Of a stretch of 64,000 nt of DNA, positions 16,389 through 26,077 are shown in pieces. The translations under genes and the position numbers were made by a program. The DNA is from an uncultured Bacteroidota bacterium. GTDB taxonomy: Bacteria; Bacteroidota; Bacteroidia; AKYH767-A; OLB10. The DNA is taken from positions 1 to 64,000 of the forward strand of contig CAADHD010000006.1 of assembly GCA_900696575.1 (NCBI GenBank). The letters run 5' to 3'. The notes under the pieces were generated by a model. That model was not told the origin of the DNA. It saw nothing but the letters and a program-made list of their open reading frames with translations, and searched no databases. Position 1 is the stretch's first letter. Each line of letters begins with the position of its first letter.

Positions 16389-18695
16389 TCAATTCATCAA
16401 CAGCAACTTGGTAATGCACGTATTCTTTCCTTCGGTATCGGAGCTGAAGATGAGATACACTCCGCTTTTTACTTTCTGGCCTTCAAAGTTTTTTCCGTAC
16501 CAGATGGCTTGCCCGCCCAATGCATTGGATTCGTAAACCAGCGTACCTGATACATCGGTAATTTTAAACCGTCCGTTATTCACCAATCCGGTAATTGCAA
16601 TCGGCCCTTCATAACCCGGACGAACAGGATTAGGGTAAGCATACGTGTTATCGCAAAACTCTTTTCCAAGCGTAGCATCGCTGCGGTAACTCATCATGCC
16701 CTTATCTGTGCCTATGAAAACTTCGCCTGAATTCTGGTTGATGCCAAGCGCTGTAATGTTATTCGATGGCAACGGGCTGTTGCTCATGTTAAAGCGAAGC
16801 AGTTCTTCCGTACCGTCAGCCGAAACAAGAAATACACCTGAGTTTTCAGTGCCGAACCATTTGCGGTTGGCGCCATCAATGGCAATGGCTGAGACCACTT
16901 CCGTTTCGAGCAGATACTGATACGAGCCATCGGCATAAATCAACACCTGTTGTGCATCAGCGCTTATACCACCCTGCAACACACTGCCCGGTGAATAATA
17001 TACAGCCACGCCTTTGGCTGTGCCAACCCATAGCTGACCTTGCTGGTCTTCTGCAATGCAGCGTACATCAGCGCTGGGCAATCCTCCTGTACCGGTACCT
17101 GCACTCAACAAGCGGTAACGTGTGCTACCTGTTGGTTTTGTATCATCAAAAACAAGGATACCGCTTTCATTGAAATCAGCCCATTTCTGGTTGTAACTGT
17201 CAATCAGTAATTCTCCGGCAAAAATATTTCCGGTGATAGCGCCCGGAAAACTGAATGACTGCCATGTACCATCCGTTTTGTAAACCGACAAAGGAGCAGC
17301 CGCTGAATTGACAACCCAAAGATTATTGTTGCTGTCAAAAGCCATGTCGCCTATTTCGCATACACCGGGATTGCCCGCGGGAACCTGCAGCGAAGAATTC
17401 TGCTCATTGAAAAAGCCTTTTACGTTTCCGTTTTCAAATTCAAGAACTCCCACCACCTTACTGCCTATGAAAAGATGTTCGCTGTTGCGTTTATCAACGG
17501 CAATAGACATGGGGTCGAAAAACGTATCGAGGCTGGCTATGGTGGAAGAAACCGATTTGGAATTAAAGGTTGTCCATTGCTCGTCTTTGAATCGTGAGAA
17601 GCCGTCTTTTGAATAGGTAGTATTCCATTTTCGGCCGCGCTCGCTGTGACAAACCCACAGTACATCATTCACAACTTCAATTTCTGCCGACATGGCCGAC
17701 CTCGGTCCGTTAGGAACAATGCCGGTGTACTGCTGCGAATTAACAGCACGAACCAAACCTTTCTCATTGTCGGCAATCCACACCGTAAGATTATCATCCG
17801 TCAGTGCATCGCGCATGTTGTTTACTTCATTGGGAATGTTGATCTGCAGAATTTCCTGCAGGCTCTGGTCAATCACTTTTACATCGTAAGTTCCGGTAAA
17901 AATCAGTTTACCTGATGACTGGCGAAGCGTTCTTCCATCATAAGAGCCGATACCGGTGTTGTTCCATGCTGATCCGTTGTATTCATATAAGCGGTCATCC
18001 GGTCCGCTGCGGTAATTCACCAATAAACGGTTGGAATACCAGATGATATTCTTGTAAACAATTCCCGATTGCGGAGCAAGAATCTGCGACCATGACCCGA
18101 GAAAATTAAGATTGGGAGAATTAATGGGCGCTGAATAAACGCCTGAGTCGGTGGCGGCATACAGAAGATTTCCATCGGTGGCCGTTCCGTAAATTTTATT
18201 GATGCTGCCGGTAAAAGTCATCTGATAGGTTTCTTTGATTTCGCTTTTTACCATGTCAAGTTTTATCAATCCGAAATCGGCTGACAGGTAGGCAAAGTTT
18301 CCGGCAAACAGAATGTCATTTACTTTTTTGGAGCCGATGATATTTTTCCGTTTGATATCGGAAATGTTTACTGTATTGTCTCCGAAAATCAAATCGAGAT
18401 TTCCGTTTTCGTAGTAAATCACCAGCACACCCATGGAGGCATGGTAACGCATGAAACTGATGCCTACATCCGACAGGGCATTGACTTTTGAAAGAAGTTC
18501 CAGACTGTTGTCGGAGGTATTGAAAATAAAAATGCCGTCAGTGGCAGCGCAGATGATTTTATCATTCTGGCGGTCAACAAAGCGGCCTTTGTTTAAGGGA
18601 AGATGCGAGCGCCACTGGCCGATGGCCGTTTGTGCAATAGAAATGTTTTGAGCAGAAAGAAAAATCAGAAAGAAAAAAATCCTGAGCAGTTGCAT
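16389..18695 (-). CDS. porZ: T9SS component PorZ
   Basis: A 768-residue protein with a signal peptide (FFFLIFLSAQNISIAQ) followed by AIGQWRSHLPLNKG. Two beta-propeller domains come next; repeat-like blades include NALSDVGISFMRYH, the segment NISDIKRKNIIGSKKVNDI, and FAYLSADFGLIKLD, which fit PorZ. The C-terminus (from ~685) is a type A sorting domain: YAYPNPVRPGYEG, FKITDVSGTLVYES, KSGVYLIFSSD. In Porphyromonas, PorZ sits on the cell surface, binds anionic lipopolysaccharide and delivers it to the PorU sortase complex. It is upstream of recO on the same strand, separated by about 170 bp. Confidence 0.9.
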   Translation of the reverse strand: MQLLRIFFFLIFLSAQNISIAQTAIGQWRSHLPLNKGRFVDRQNDKIICAATDGIFIFNTSDNSLELLSKVNALSDVGISFMRYHASMGVLVIYYENGNLDLIFGDNTVNISDIKRKNIIGSKKVNDILFAGNFAYLSADFGLIKLDMVKSEIKETYQMTFTGSINKIYGTATDGNLLYAATDSGVYSAPINSPNLNFLGSWSQILAPQSGIVYKNIIWYSNRLLVNYRSGPDDRLYEYNGSAWNNTGIGSYDGRTLRQSSGKLIFTGTYDVKVIDQSLQEILQINIPNEVNNMRDALTDDNLTVWIADNEKGLVRAVNSQQYTGIVPNGPRSAMSAEIEVVNDVLWVCHSERGRKWNTTYSKDGFSRFKDEQWTTFNSKSVSSTIASLDTFFDPMSIAVDKRNSEHLFIGSKVVGVLEFENGNVKGFFNEQNSSLQVPAGNPGVCEIGDMAFDSNNNLWVVNSAAAPLSVYKTDGTWQSFSFPGAITGNIFAGELLIDSYNQKWADFNESGILVFDDTKPTGSTRYRLLSAGTGTGGLPSADVRCIAEDQQGQLWVGTAKGVAVYYSPGSVLQGGISADAQQVLIYADGSYQYLLETEVVSAIAIDGANRKWFGTENSGVFLVSADGTEELLRFNMSNSPLPSNNITALGINQNSGEVFIGTDKGMMSYRSDATLGKEFCDNTYAYPNPVRPGYEGPIAITGLVNNGRFKITDVSGTLVYESNALGGQAIWYGKNFEGQKVKSGVYLIFSSDTEGKNTCITKLLLMN

Positions 18696-18754
18696 AGGTT
18701 GGGAAGATAAAAGTAAAAACTGATTTCGCAGTAAATTATTTTATGGCAAAGGTA

Positions 18755-20887
18755 TTAAAGGCGCTTTGCCATCAGCAGAATTGCTGCAATAACAACAACA
18801 ATCAAACTGATAAGGCTTACCCAACAGGCAATGACTCCGGCAGGATTTTTTACTTCAAAAGTTATTTCATGCTTCCCCTCCATTACCGGAACGGTCATCA
18901 TCAGGTAATTTGAAATGAAATAAGAAGCAGGTACATTATCCGCACTAACTTTCCAGTACGGATGAAAATGCTGCATAAGCGTAACAAGCTGTGGAAAGGA
19001 TGATTGGGTTTCCATCACCATTCTGTCAGGAGAAAAATGAGTGAACCGGATGGAGGCGCTGTTGTCGAATTGAAAAGACGGAATTTTATTTTTAAGGGAA
19101 TCATGAAAGTACAGATGGTTTTTTTCATCGGTTGAAGAAATACTGCCGCTGTAAAATGAAACAGTAGAAGCATTGAAAGCCACAGGATTTTTTAGCACCT
19201 TATTCAACAGTGAATGATTATCGGCAAGGCTGTCGTAATACAACATGCGGAAGGAATTATATCCGTCAAATCCCGGCTGTTTGCGCAGCAATGAAAGATT
19301 GCGCCAGAAGGGAGTTTTAAATCCCGTTGAATCAGAAAAAGATTTTGACGGCAGGTTCTCAGGGACGGGAAATCCTTCAGGTAATTCTGCCAATGTTTCA
19401 TCAAGGTAAGATGTTCTGAATTCGCTGTAAACGGTTTTTGGTGCATTGATTTGTGCAGCAAGAATCATTTCAGTAAAAACAAAAGCAATGAGAATAGTTG
19501 ACGGGTTCTTCCTCATTAAAATAAAAACGCCCATCAGCATTGACATGGTCATCAGTAAAATTGACTGAAACATCATGGCATCAAAAAATCCCTGCTTCTG
19601 AATGAAATCATAAAATCCATTGGCTGACCAGTTTTTCCATTGGATGGTTCCTCCATTCATGGCTGATAAAATCAATCCAATTATGGAAACAGAAAACATC
19701 AACAGAAAAACCCACCGGACAAACTTTTTGGCAAGCACTTCATCAGCAAAAATTTTTTTCAGGTACTGTGCTCCTATCAGCAGAAAACAGACAAGGGCAA
19801 ACAGGCGGAAGATGGATGGAAAGCGGAACAAATCCATCATCGGCACAAAATCATAGAGCCATTTTCTTACCGGTGTGTATTCACCGAAGGAAGCAAGCAG
19901 GAAAAAAATTCCGGCTGCAAGCAACAGCCATTCTCTTTTGTTTTTTTTCTGGGTGAATGAAAACAGCAAAGCAGCAAACAATACCAGTCCGCAATGCATG
20001 TTGGCCATACTCATGTCGGTAATGAAAAATGAATAGTCGGTGGTGGTAACCAATGGCCATAAAAGCGAAATCAACGACTGAGGCGAAAACGGATTGAACT
20101 GCGCCACTTTTAAAGGCAATGCCGAACTTTTCGCAATCAGATTCACATTCTGCCAAAGGCTGACAATAACAAAAGAAGAAAGCAGGCTCAGCATAACGAA
20201 TGCAAAAAAGTTGATGCGGAAGAACTTCCATAAGTCACTTTTCCTGCTTTTAAAAACTGTGCTGAGTTTATACAGAAACAGAAAAATGAGAATGTAAGCG
20301 GTGATGATGGTAAATGCCGGATAACCACCGGCTGTCATTAAAAAAAGAAAAAGCGAAAAAAGCAGTGCCTCGCTCCAACGAAGCCGGTTTGACATTTTCA
20401 AAAAAAAATAAATGACCCACGGAAACCATGCTCCGCTGATGATGTAGGTAAGGTGCTGTGCATTGCCGATAAAAAAACCTGAGAGCATATATACCGCTCC
20501 GGCTGCCAATGAAGATTTGCGGCAATTGGTAAAATGCCTTGTTAGAAAGTATATACCTGCTCCGCCAATGAAAACATGAATGAAAAATTCAAGCTGGTTA
20601 GCATACACGCTGTAGCTGCCAAACAGGGAACACAGCCAAACAAACGGATACCATGCCCCGCTTTGCGGATCGGCAGTAAAAGCATAACCGAAATGCTGGT
20701 AAGGATTCCAGAATGGAATGATGATGTTGTGATAACACTCGGCTGCAAACCGCCTCCATGGAAAATACTGGTCAATAACGTCAAACTTGAGTGCATTCTG
20801 CATCAGGATAACCTGAGCATAGCCAATGGCACACATTAACAAAAGAACAGTAAGGTCTTTCAGAACATGAGGGCGGCCGGCTGGCAT
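18755..20887 (-). CDS. YfhO-like multi-pass membrane protein (GT-C fold type)
   Basis: A 710-residue inner-membrane protein from the ATG at 20887; an in-frame TTG at 20896 lies inside the promoter box. About a dozen hydrophobic helices fill residues ~10-480 (for example LTVLLLMCAIGYAQVILMQN), followed by a C-terminal extracytoplasmic region of ~200 residues and a last helix (VIACWVSLISLIVVVIAAILLM). The first loop has FDVIDQYFPWRRFAAE, and the segment FWNPYQHFGYAFTADPQSGAWYP matches the conserved luminal loop of YfhO-like proteins. These are thought to transfer sugars to lipid-linked or cell-wall polymers; the substrate here is unknown. Confidence 0.8.
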   Translation of the reverse strand: MPAGRPHVLKDLTVLLLMCAIGYAQVILMQNALKFDVIDQYFPWRRFAAECYHNIIIPFWNPYQHFGYAFTADPQSGAWYPFVWLCSLFGSYSVYANQLEFFIHVFIGGAGIYFLTRHFTNCRKSSLAAGAVYMLSGFFIGNAQHLTYIISGAWFPWVIYFFLKMSNRLRWSEALLFSLFLFLMTAGGYPAFTIITAYILIFLFLYKLSTVFKSRKSDLWKFFRINFFAFVMLSLLSSFVIVSLWQNVNLIAKSSALPLKVAQFNPFSPQSLISLLWPLVTTTDYSFFITDMSMANMHCGLVLFAALLFSFTQKKNKREWLLLAAGIFFLLASFGEYTPVRKWLYDFVPMMDLFRFPSIFRLFALVCFLLIGAQYLKKIFADEVLAKKFVRWVFLLMFSVSIIGLILSAMNGGTIQWKNWSANGFYDFIQKQGFFDAMMFQSILLMTMSMLMGVFILMRKNPSTILIAFVFTEMILAAQINAPKTVYSEFRTSYLDETLAELPEGFPVPENLPSKSFSDSTGFKTPFWRNLSLLRKQPGFDGYNSFRMLYYDSLADNHSLLNKVLKNPVAFNASTVSFYSGSISSTDEKNHLYFHDSLKNKIPSFQFDNSASIRFTHFSPDRMVMETQSSFPQLVTLMQHFHPYWKVSADNVPASYFISNYLMMTVPVMEGKHEITFEVKNPAGVIACWVSLISLIVVVIAAILLMAKRL

Positions 20888-20893
20888 GGCTGA

Positions 20894-20901
20894 CAAAAGT
20901 A
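20894..20901 (-). promoter_or_regulatory. -7 box of the YfhO-like gene
   Basis: The minus strand reads TACTTTTG, 6 nt before ATG at 20887. This favours the ATG over the overlapping TTG and predicts a leaderless or very short-leader mRNA. Confidence 0.45.
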
Positions 20902-20993
20902 ATGGAGGTAAAACATTCCTTTAATCTTACCTCGTTATCTTCAGCAATCAGCTGCAAACCGGAGGCTAACAATTGAAAAAACTTTGATGACCA

Positions 20994-21182
20994 TTTCCTC
21001 ACCGTAATTATTCCTCTTGATTTATTCCCTGCCCTATTAAGCTGAAAGAAGTATAAACCGCTGTTGCTGTGGTTAGTTTCCCAAATAATTTTATCTGAAG
21101 GCTCTGCTAAAAAGAACTTCAGTTTCCGATGCTGACTGTATTGCCTGATGAAATGTAAAAGTTCTGATGAAGAAAAGGAAAC
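20994..21182 (-). pseudogene. Possible remnant of a T9SS-type C-terminal domain
   Basis: The minus strand is open from a stop at 21183-21185 and encodes a stretch containing SDKIIWETNHSNSGLYFFQL, followed by NRAGNKSRGIITVRK. The pattern W-x-T, S-G-L-Y-x-x-x-L and a basic strand near the end is that of the last strands of a type A sorting domain. There is no start codon, signal peptide or cargo domain, and the frame runs on beyond the point where such a domain would stop. It lies in a 400-bp divergent intergenic region otherwise without genes, so a decayed secreted-protein gene is the simplest reading. Confidence 0.35.
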
Positions 21183-21275
21183 TTAGAAGCAGGTTGGTTT
21201 TCATGAGGATTACAAGTGAAAAAATGTTGGTTAATCAGCAAATAACGATTTTCAATCCGACCGTTTCCGAAATTC

Positions 21276-21283
21276 TACCTTTG
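21276..21283 (+). promoter_or_regulatory. -7 box of the threonine dehydrogenase gene
   Basis: TACCTTTG lies 15 nt before ATG at 21299. It supports that start over in-frame upstream codons, which would be before the transcription start. Confidence 0.5.
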
Positions 21284-21298
21284 CCCTTCTTAAAACCT

Positions 21299-22264
21299 AT
21301 GCCTTCCGATACCATTCTCATCATCGGCTCCTCAGGTCAGATTGGCCTTGAACTGACCGATGCCCTGCGTAAAATTTACGGTGATGACCGTGTAATTGCT
21401 GCTGATATAAAAAAATCGCCTAACGAAAAAGGGCTGTATGTACATCTCGATGCACTCGACTTTAATGCCATTGCCCGCACCATTGACCGGTATAAAGTAA
21501 CACAGGTATATCTGCTGGCAGCTCTGCTTTCGGCCACTGCAGAGCAAAAGCCAAAACTCGGATGGAAACTCAACATGGAAAGTCTCTTCCATGTACTTGA
21601 CCTTGCTGCCGAGAAAAAACTAAAGGTTTACTGGCCGAGTTCTATTGCTGCTTTCGGGCCTACTACGCCCAAAGAGAATACTCCGCAGATGACGATTATG
21701 GAACCCGCTTCTGTGTATGGCATCAGCAAGCAGGCAGGCGAGCGCTGGTGCGAATACTATCATGACCGCTACGGAGTAGATGTACGCAGCATCCGTTATC
21801 CCGGTTTGATAAGCTACAAATCTCCGCCCGGTGGCGGCACTACCGATTATGCTATTCACATTTTTCACGAAGCCTTGAAACATGGGTCTTATGAATGTTT
21901 TTTAAAAGCCGACACCATGCTGCCCATGATGTACATGCCTGATGCCATCCGTGCTACCATTGAACTAATGGAAGCGCCTGCCGATAAAATAAAAATACGC
22001 AGCAGTTACAACCTTGCTGCTTTCAGTTTTACTCCGCAAATGCTGGCTGAAGAAATACAAAAACACATGCCTGATTTTAAAATCACTTATGCCCCCGATT
22101 TCCGACAGCAGTTAGCCGACTCATGGCCCCGGAGCATTGACGATTCTGCAGCCCGCAAACACTGGGGGTGGAAACATCAGTACGGCCTGAGCGAAATGAC
22201 AACCGATATGCTGAACAATCTTAAAACCATTGCCGTAAACAACCCCGTTTCTTTTAATCAATGA
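21299..22264 (+). CDS. SDR-type L-threonine 3-dehydrogenase
   Basis: NAD-dependent oxidation of L-threonine to 2-amino-3-ketobutyrate, the first step of conversion to glycine and acetyl-CoA. The ATG at 21299 gives 321 residues, the normal length for this extended short-chain dehydrogenase type, and starts [20 protein letters not shown] with the Rossmann G-x-x-G-x-x-G. The catalytic Tyr-Lys is in [11 protein letters not shown] (YxxxK), with [13 protein letters not shown] carrying the Ser/Thr of the triad. [19 protein letters not shown] is characteristic of TDH rather than of UDP-sugar epimerases. No Kbl ligase gene is next to it; cysS follows with a 4-bp overlap. Confidence 0.88.
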   Translation: MPSDTILIIGSSGQIGLELTDALRKIYGDDRVIAADIKKSPNEKGLYVHLDALDFNAIARTIDRYKVTQVYLLAALLSATAEQKPKLGWKLNMESLFHVLDLAAEKKLKVYWPSSIAAFGPTTPKENTPQMTIMEPASVYGISKQAGERWCEYYHDRYGVDVRSIRYPGLISYKSPPGGGTTDYAIHIFHEALKHGSYECFLKADTMLPMMYMPDAIRATIELMEAPADKIKIRSSYNLAAFSFTPQMLAEEIQKHMPDFKITYAPDFRQQLADSWPRSIDDSAARKHWGWKHQYGLSEMTTDMLNNLKTIAVNNPVSFNQ

Positions 22265-23739
22265 CACAACAACTTTTTCTTACGAACTCATTAACTCGAA
22301 CAAAGGAACTTTTCACTCCGCTTAATCCACCGCATGTAGGTATGTATGTATGCGGCCCTACGGTTTACGGTCCGGCTCACCTTGGCCATGGAAGACCTTA
22401 CATCACCTTTGATGTCTTGTTCCGTTACCTGCAGCATCTCGGCTACAAGGTTCGTTATGTACGCAACATTACCGATGTAGGCCATCTGGAAGATGAAGTA
22501 GAGGGCATTGGCGAAGACCGCATTCAGAAACGGGCACGGCTTGAAAAATTAGAGCCAATGGAAATTGCCAAACTCTTTACCGATGAGTTTCACCGCTGCA
22601 TGAGATTGCTCAACAACCTGCCGCCCTCCATTGAACCGCAGGCCAGCGGCCACATCATCGAACAGATTGAAATGATTAAGAAAATCATAGCCAACGGATT
22701 TGCTTATGAGAGCAATGGTTCGGTTTATTTTGATGTGATTAAATACTCTCAGGCGCATGACTATGGAAAACTTTCAGGCCGTATCATTGATGAACTGATT
22801 GCCGGTGCCGGCAACGAAAGACGCGAACTGGAAGGACAGCTAGAAAAACACCACCCGGCCGATTTTGCCCTCTGGAAAAAAGCTCAGCCCAATCACATTA
22901 TGCGCTGGCCCTCGCCCTGGAGCGAAGGATTTCCGGGCTGGCATATTGAATGTTCGGCCATGAGCAGAAAATACCTTGGCGAAACTTTTGACATTCACGG
23001 TGGAGGAATGGATTTACTTTTTCCACATCATGAAAGTGAAATTGCCCAAAGCAAAGGCTGCTGCGGAAAGCCTCCTGTCCGTTACTGGCTGCACAACAAC
23101 CTGATTACCATCAACGGTCAGAAGATGGGACGCTCGCTGAATAACTTCATCAACCTCGAACAGTTTTTTACGGGCAATCATCCGCTGCTGCAACAGCCTT
23201 ATGCCCCTATGACCATCCGCTTTTACATGCTGCAGGCGCACTACCGCAGTACACTCGACTTTTCCAACGAAGCATTGCAGGCAGCCGAAAAAGCTTTGGC
23301 CAAACTGATGAACAGCTACAAAGCCATTTCACAGGTAAAACCTACATCATCATCATCGGTGGATATAGCCTCCCTTCAACAAAAATGCTACGATGCCATG
23401 AATGATGATTTGAATACTGCCATTGTGCTTTCGCACCTGTTTGAAGCTTCAAGGCTTATCAATTCCTCCGTTGCCGGCACAGAAAAAATGACTGCCAGGG
23501 ATATGGAAGAAATGAAAAAACTGTTTGATGATTTCTTTTTCGGCATTCTTGGAATGAAAGAAGAAAAAACCGCAGACGATAATTCCGTAGAGGGTTTGAT
23601 GAATCTGATTCTCGCCATCCGGCAGGAAGCCAAATCAAAAAAAGACTTTGCCGCCAGCGACCGCATACGCGATGAGTTGGTAAAACTCAATTTCGAAATA
23701 AAAGACAGCAAAGACGGAGTTACGTGGTGTAAAATGTGA
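22261..23739 (+). CDS. cysS: Cysteinyl-tRNA synthetase
   Basis: A 492-residue class I synthetase that charges tRNA-Cys. The HIGH motif appears as HLGH (residues 40-43) after the zinc-ligand Cys31 in [20 protein letters not shown]. The other zinc ligands lie in [12 protein letters not shown] and HHESEIAQ. The KMSKS loop is KMGRSLNN (residues ~288-295), with Gly-Arg for Ser-Lys. This form is seen in some Bacteroidota CysRS but is worth noting. The C-terminal helical DALR-type domain ([17 protein letters not shown]) and the ending [11 protein letters not shown] are normal. It begins within the end of the threonine dehydrogenase gene (ATGA overlap). Confidence 0.97.
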   Translation: MTQQLFLTNSLTRTKELFTPLNPPHVGMYVCGPTVYGPAHLGHGRPYITFDVLFRYLQHLGYKVRYVRNITDVGHLEDEVEGIGEDRIQKRARLEKLEPMEIAKLFTDEFHRCMRLLNNLPPSIEPQASGHIIEQIEMIKKIIANGFAYESNGSVYFDVIKYSQAHDYGKLSGRIIDELIAGAGNERRELEGQLEKHHPADFALWKKAQPNHIMRWPSPWSEGFPGWHIECSAMSRKYLGETFDIHGGGMDLLFPHHESEIAQSKGCCGKPPVRYWLHNNLITINGQKMGRSLNNFINLEQFFTGNHPLLQQPYAPMTIRFYMLQAHYRSTLDFSNEALQAAEKALAKLMNSYKAISQVKPTSSSSVDIASLQQKCYDAMNDDLNTAIVLSHLFEASRLINSSVAGTEKMTARDMEEMKKLFDDFFFGILGMKEEKTADDNSVEGLMNLILAIRQEAKSKKDFAASDRIRDELVKLNFEIKDSKDGVTWCKM

Positions 23740-23790
23740 TGTATTGACGGGCGGGCCCTTGCATGACAAGGATTATCATTGCTCAGAAGT

Positions 23791-23869
23791 TGTCATGCCG
23801 ACCAAAGGAAGGTATCTCCCGGTGTTTTTTTCTTTTTTAAAGGGAGATGCCTCGTTCCTCGGTATGACA
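23791..23869. repeat. Intergenic palindromic repeat element
   Basis: Left arm TGTCATGCCGACCAAAGGAA plus GGTATCTCCC pairs with right arm GGGAGATGCCTCGTTCCTCG plus GTATGACA around a T-rich 21-bp spacer. The whole makes an imperfect hairpin of about 28 bp between cysS and pgk. Partial relatives are at 12631 and 29530. Such elements are widespread REP-like sequences in environmental Bacteroidota genomes; no coding capacity. Confidence 0.6.
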
Positions 23870-23899
23870 TAATCAATTATAATGGCATCTTCTCTCACT

Positions 23900-23907
23900 T
23901 ATATTTG
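23900..23907 (+). promoter_or_regulatory. -7 box of pgk
   Basis: TATATTTG matches TAnnTTTG and lies 23 nt before the pgk ATG at 23931, downstream of the palindromic repeat. It would give a short leader of about 18 nt and drive pgk-tatC. Confidence 0.5.
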
Positions 23908-23930
23908 CCTCCCTCATTTTCATTTTCCTT

Positions 23931-25151
23931 ATGCCCGACATTCAATCTTTTAATTTCAGCAACATACGTGCTTTAATCCGTGTTGATTTTAATGTTCCGC
24001 TTGATAAAAAAACATTACAGGTAACCGACAACATGCGCATACGCGCTGCCTTGCCAACCATCAACAAAATTCTGCGAGATGGCGGCTCGGTGGTATTGAT
24101 GAGCCATCTTGGAAGGCCTCTGAAAAAACTGAAAGAAGACGGAACAGTGGATGTACTGAAACATTCATTGAAAAATATTGTATCCGAACTTTCAAAACTG
24201 CTGAACCGAGAAGTAAAATTTGCAGATGACTGCATCAGCGAAGAGGCTTTCAGCCTTTCATCCTGTTTGAAAAGCGGAGAAGTACTGCTCTTAGAAAATC
24301 TGCGCTTTTACAAAGAAGAAGAAAAAGGCGATAAGACGTTTGCAGAAAAATTATCGAAACACGGGCAGGTCTATGTAAACGATGCATTCGGCACGGCTCA
24401 CCGCGCTCATGCCAGCACGGCTGTGATTGCTGAATTTTATCCGAAAGAAAAAAGAATGTTTGGTTACCTGATGGCTGCCGAAATTGAAAATGCCGACCGT
24501 GTGATGAAAAACTCGGTAAAACCATTTACAGCCATCATGGGCGGAGCCAAAGTGTCTGATAAAATTCTCATCATCGAACAACTGATGAAAAAAGCAGATC
24601 ACCTGATCATTGGTGGCGGCATGGCTTATACTTTCTTCCGTGCATTGGGTGGAAAAACCGGAGCCTCCTTGTGCGAAGAAGATAAACTTGATCTGGCAAA
24701 CGATATTCTGTCAAAGGCAAAAGCTGCCGGAGTAAGCATTCACCTTCCTGATGATTCTGTACTGGGCGATAAGTTTGATGCCGAAGCAAACACTCAGACT
24801 ACTGACAGTAATACCATTCCTGACGGCTGGATGGGATTGGACATAGGCCCGAAGGCCATTCAGAAGTTTTCAGAAGTCATCCTTCAATCAAAAACTATTT
24901 TATGGAATGGCCCGATGGGCGTTTTTGAAATGGAAAAATTTCAAAACGGCACTAAATCTATTGGCGAAGCCGTAGCCAAGGCAACTTCCAATGGTGCTTT
25001 TTCATTAATTGGCGGTGGAGATTCGGCTGCGGCTGTCATGAAGTTCAACATGACCGATAAAATGAGTTATGTAAGCACAGGCGGTGGTGCCCTGCTCGAG
25101 TACTTTGAAGGAAAAGAACTGCCCGGCATAAAAATGATGCTGGAAAGCTGA
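23931..25151 (+). CDS. pgk: Phosphoglycerate kinase
   Basis: Glycolytic enzyme interconverting 1,3-bisphosphoglycerate plus ADP and 3-phosphoglycerate plus ATP in the cytoplasm. The 406 residues include the signature ALIRVDFNVPLDK (~13-25), substrate-binding SHLGRPLKK and ENLRFYKEE, NDAFGTAHRAHAS, the hinge-lysine segment FTAIMGGAKVSDK, WNGPMGVFE, and the nucleotide loop LIGGGDSAAAV. Length and motif order are standard. The stop codon overlaps the tatC start by one base (TGATG), so the two are translationally coupled, an arrangement with no obvious functional meaning. Confidence 0.98.
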   Translation: MPDIQSFNFSNIRALIRVDFNVPLDKKTLQVTDNMRIRAALPTINKILRDGGSVVLMSHLGRPLKKLKEDGTVDVLKHSLKNIVSELSKLLNREVKFADDCISEEAFSLSSCLKSGEVLLLENLRFYKEEEKGDKTFAEKLSKHGQVYVNDAFGTAHRAHASTAVIAEFYPKEKRMFGYLMAAEIENADRVMKNSVKPFTAIMGGAKVSDKILIIEQLMKKADHLIIGGGMAYTFFRALGGKTGASLCEEDKLDLANDILSKAKAAGVSIHLPDDSVLGDKFDAEANTQTTDSNTIPDGWMGLDIGPKAIQKFSEVILQSKTILWNGPMGVFEMEKFQNGTKSIGEAVAKATSNGAFSLIGGGDSAAAVMKFNMTDKMSYVSTGGGALLEYFEGKELPGIKMMLES

Positions 25152-25969
25152 TGACCAAAAGCAAGAAAGACCCGAATAAAGAAATGTCGTTTCTTGACCA
25201 TCTCGAAGCATTGAGATGGCATCTGGTACGTACAGCCATTTTTATGGTCGTGATGATGGTGGTTGCTTTTGCCAACAAATCTTTTTTGTTTGATACCGTC
25301 ATTTTCGGTCCGATGAACAGCAATTTTATTACTTACCGCTGGCTCTGTGAGCTTTCTGAAAAACTCAGTATTGATTTATGCATTACGCAGTTCGGATTTT
25401 CGCTTATTGCCGTTGAATTAGCGGCACAGTTTACCACACACATCTGGGTTTCTTTTATAGCAGCGCTGATTGTCGGTTTTCCTTACTTAGCCTGGGAATT
25501 GTGGCGTTTTGTAAAACCTGCTCTCACCCATAATGAACTGAAGTACACACGCGGAGTAGTATTCTTTGTTACGCTGCTTTTTGTTTCAGGTGTGTTGTTC
25601 GGCTATTACCTGTTAGCTCCGCTTTCCATTAACTTTCTCGGAACGTATCAGGTAAGTGAATCTGTTAAAAATACCATTACCATTAACAGTTACATTTCCA
25701 TTCTCACTACACTTACGCTTGCATCAGGCCTGGTATTTCAGTTGCCGGTGGTGGTATTCTTTTTATCCAAGGTTGGAATTATTACTCCCAAATTCATGCG
25801 CACCTACAGACGCCATGCTATGGTGGTTATTCTCATTATTGCAGCACTCATAACGCCCTCGCCCGATGTAAGCAGCCAATTACTGGTTTCACTCCCGTTG
25901 TTTCTGCTTTATGAATTGAGCATTTTTATTTCGGGATATGTTACAAGGAAGCCCGGTGCTGAGAGTTAG
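25151..25969 (+). CDS. tatC: Sec-independent protein translocase TatC
   Basis: The receptor subunit of the twin-arginine translocase, which recognises RR signal peptides of folded proteins at the inner membrane. The 272 residues carry the N-terminal signature MSFLDHLEALRWHLVRTAIF, where the Glu and following Arg are conserved for signal binding, and six predicted helices. The cytoplasmic-loop motif FPYLAWELWRFVKPALTHNE is present, and LLAPLSINFLGTY and ALITPSPDVSSQLLVSLPL are typical. No tatA gene lies in the window. Translationally coupled to pgk. Confidence 0.96.
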   Translation: MTKSKKDPNKEMSFLDHLEALRWHLVRTAIFMVVMMVVAFANKSFLFDTVIFGPMNSNFITYRWLCELSEKLSIDLCITQFGFSLIAVELAAQFTTHIWVSFIAALIVGFPYLAWELWRFVKPALTHNELKYTRGVVFFVTLLFVSGVLFGYYLLAPLSINFLGTYQVSESVKNTITINSYISILTTLTLASGLVFQLPVVVFFLSKVGIITPKFMRTYRRHAMVVILIIAALITPSPDVSSQLLVSLPLFLLYELSIFISGYVTRKPGAES

Positions 25970-26077
25970 GAGTTTTATTCATTTATTCATACAGAATATT
26001 ATTGTCGGTTGATAACTCAGTACTGTTGCCGTTTTACTTTTTCTTTCAGTTCTCTTTTTTTGTTCCGCTTTCATTTC

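Noticed and set aside
20781-21002. Minus-strand 73-codon frame overlapping the start of the YfhO-like gene
   Set aside because: Most of it is an out-of-frame reading of the YfhO coding region. Only the part upstream of 20994 looks like a protein remnant and is reported as such.
21299-22264. UDP-glucose 4-epimerase
   Set aside because: Although it is an extended SDR with YxxxK, the [14 protein letters not shown] segment and length fit the SDR-type threonine dehydrogenase better.
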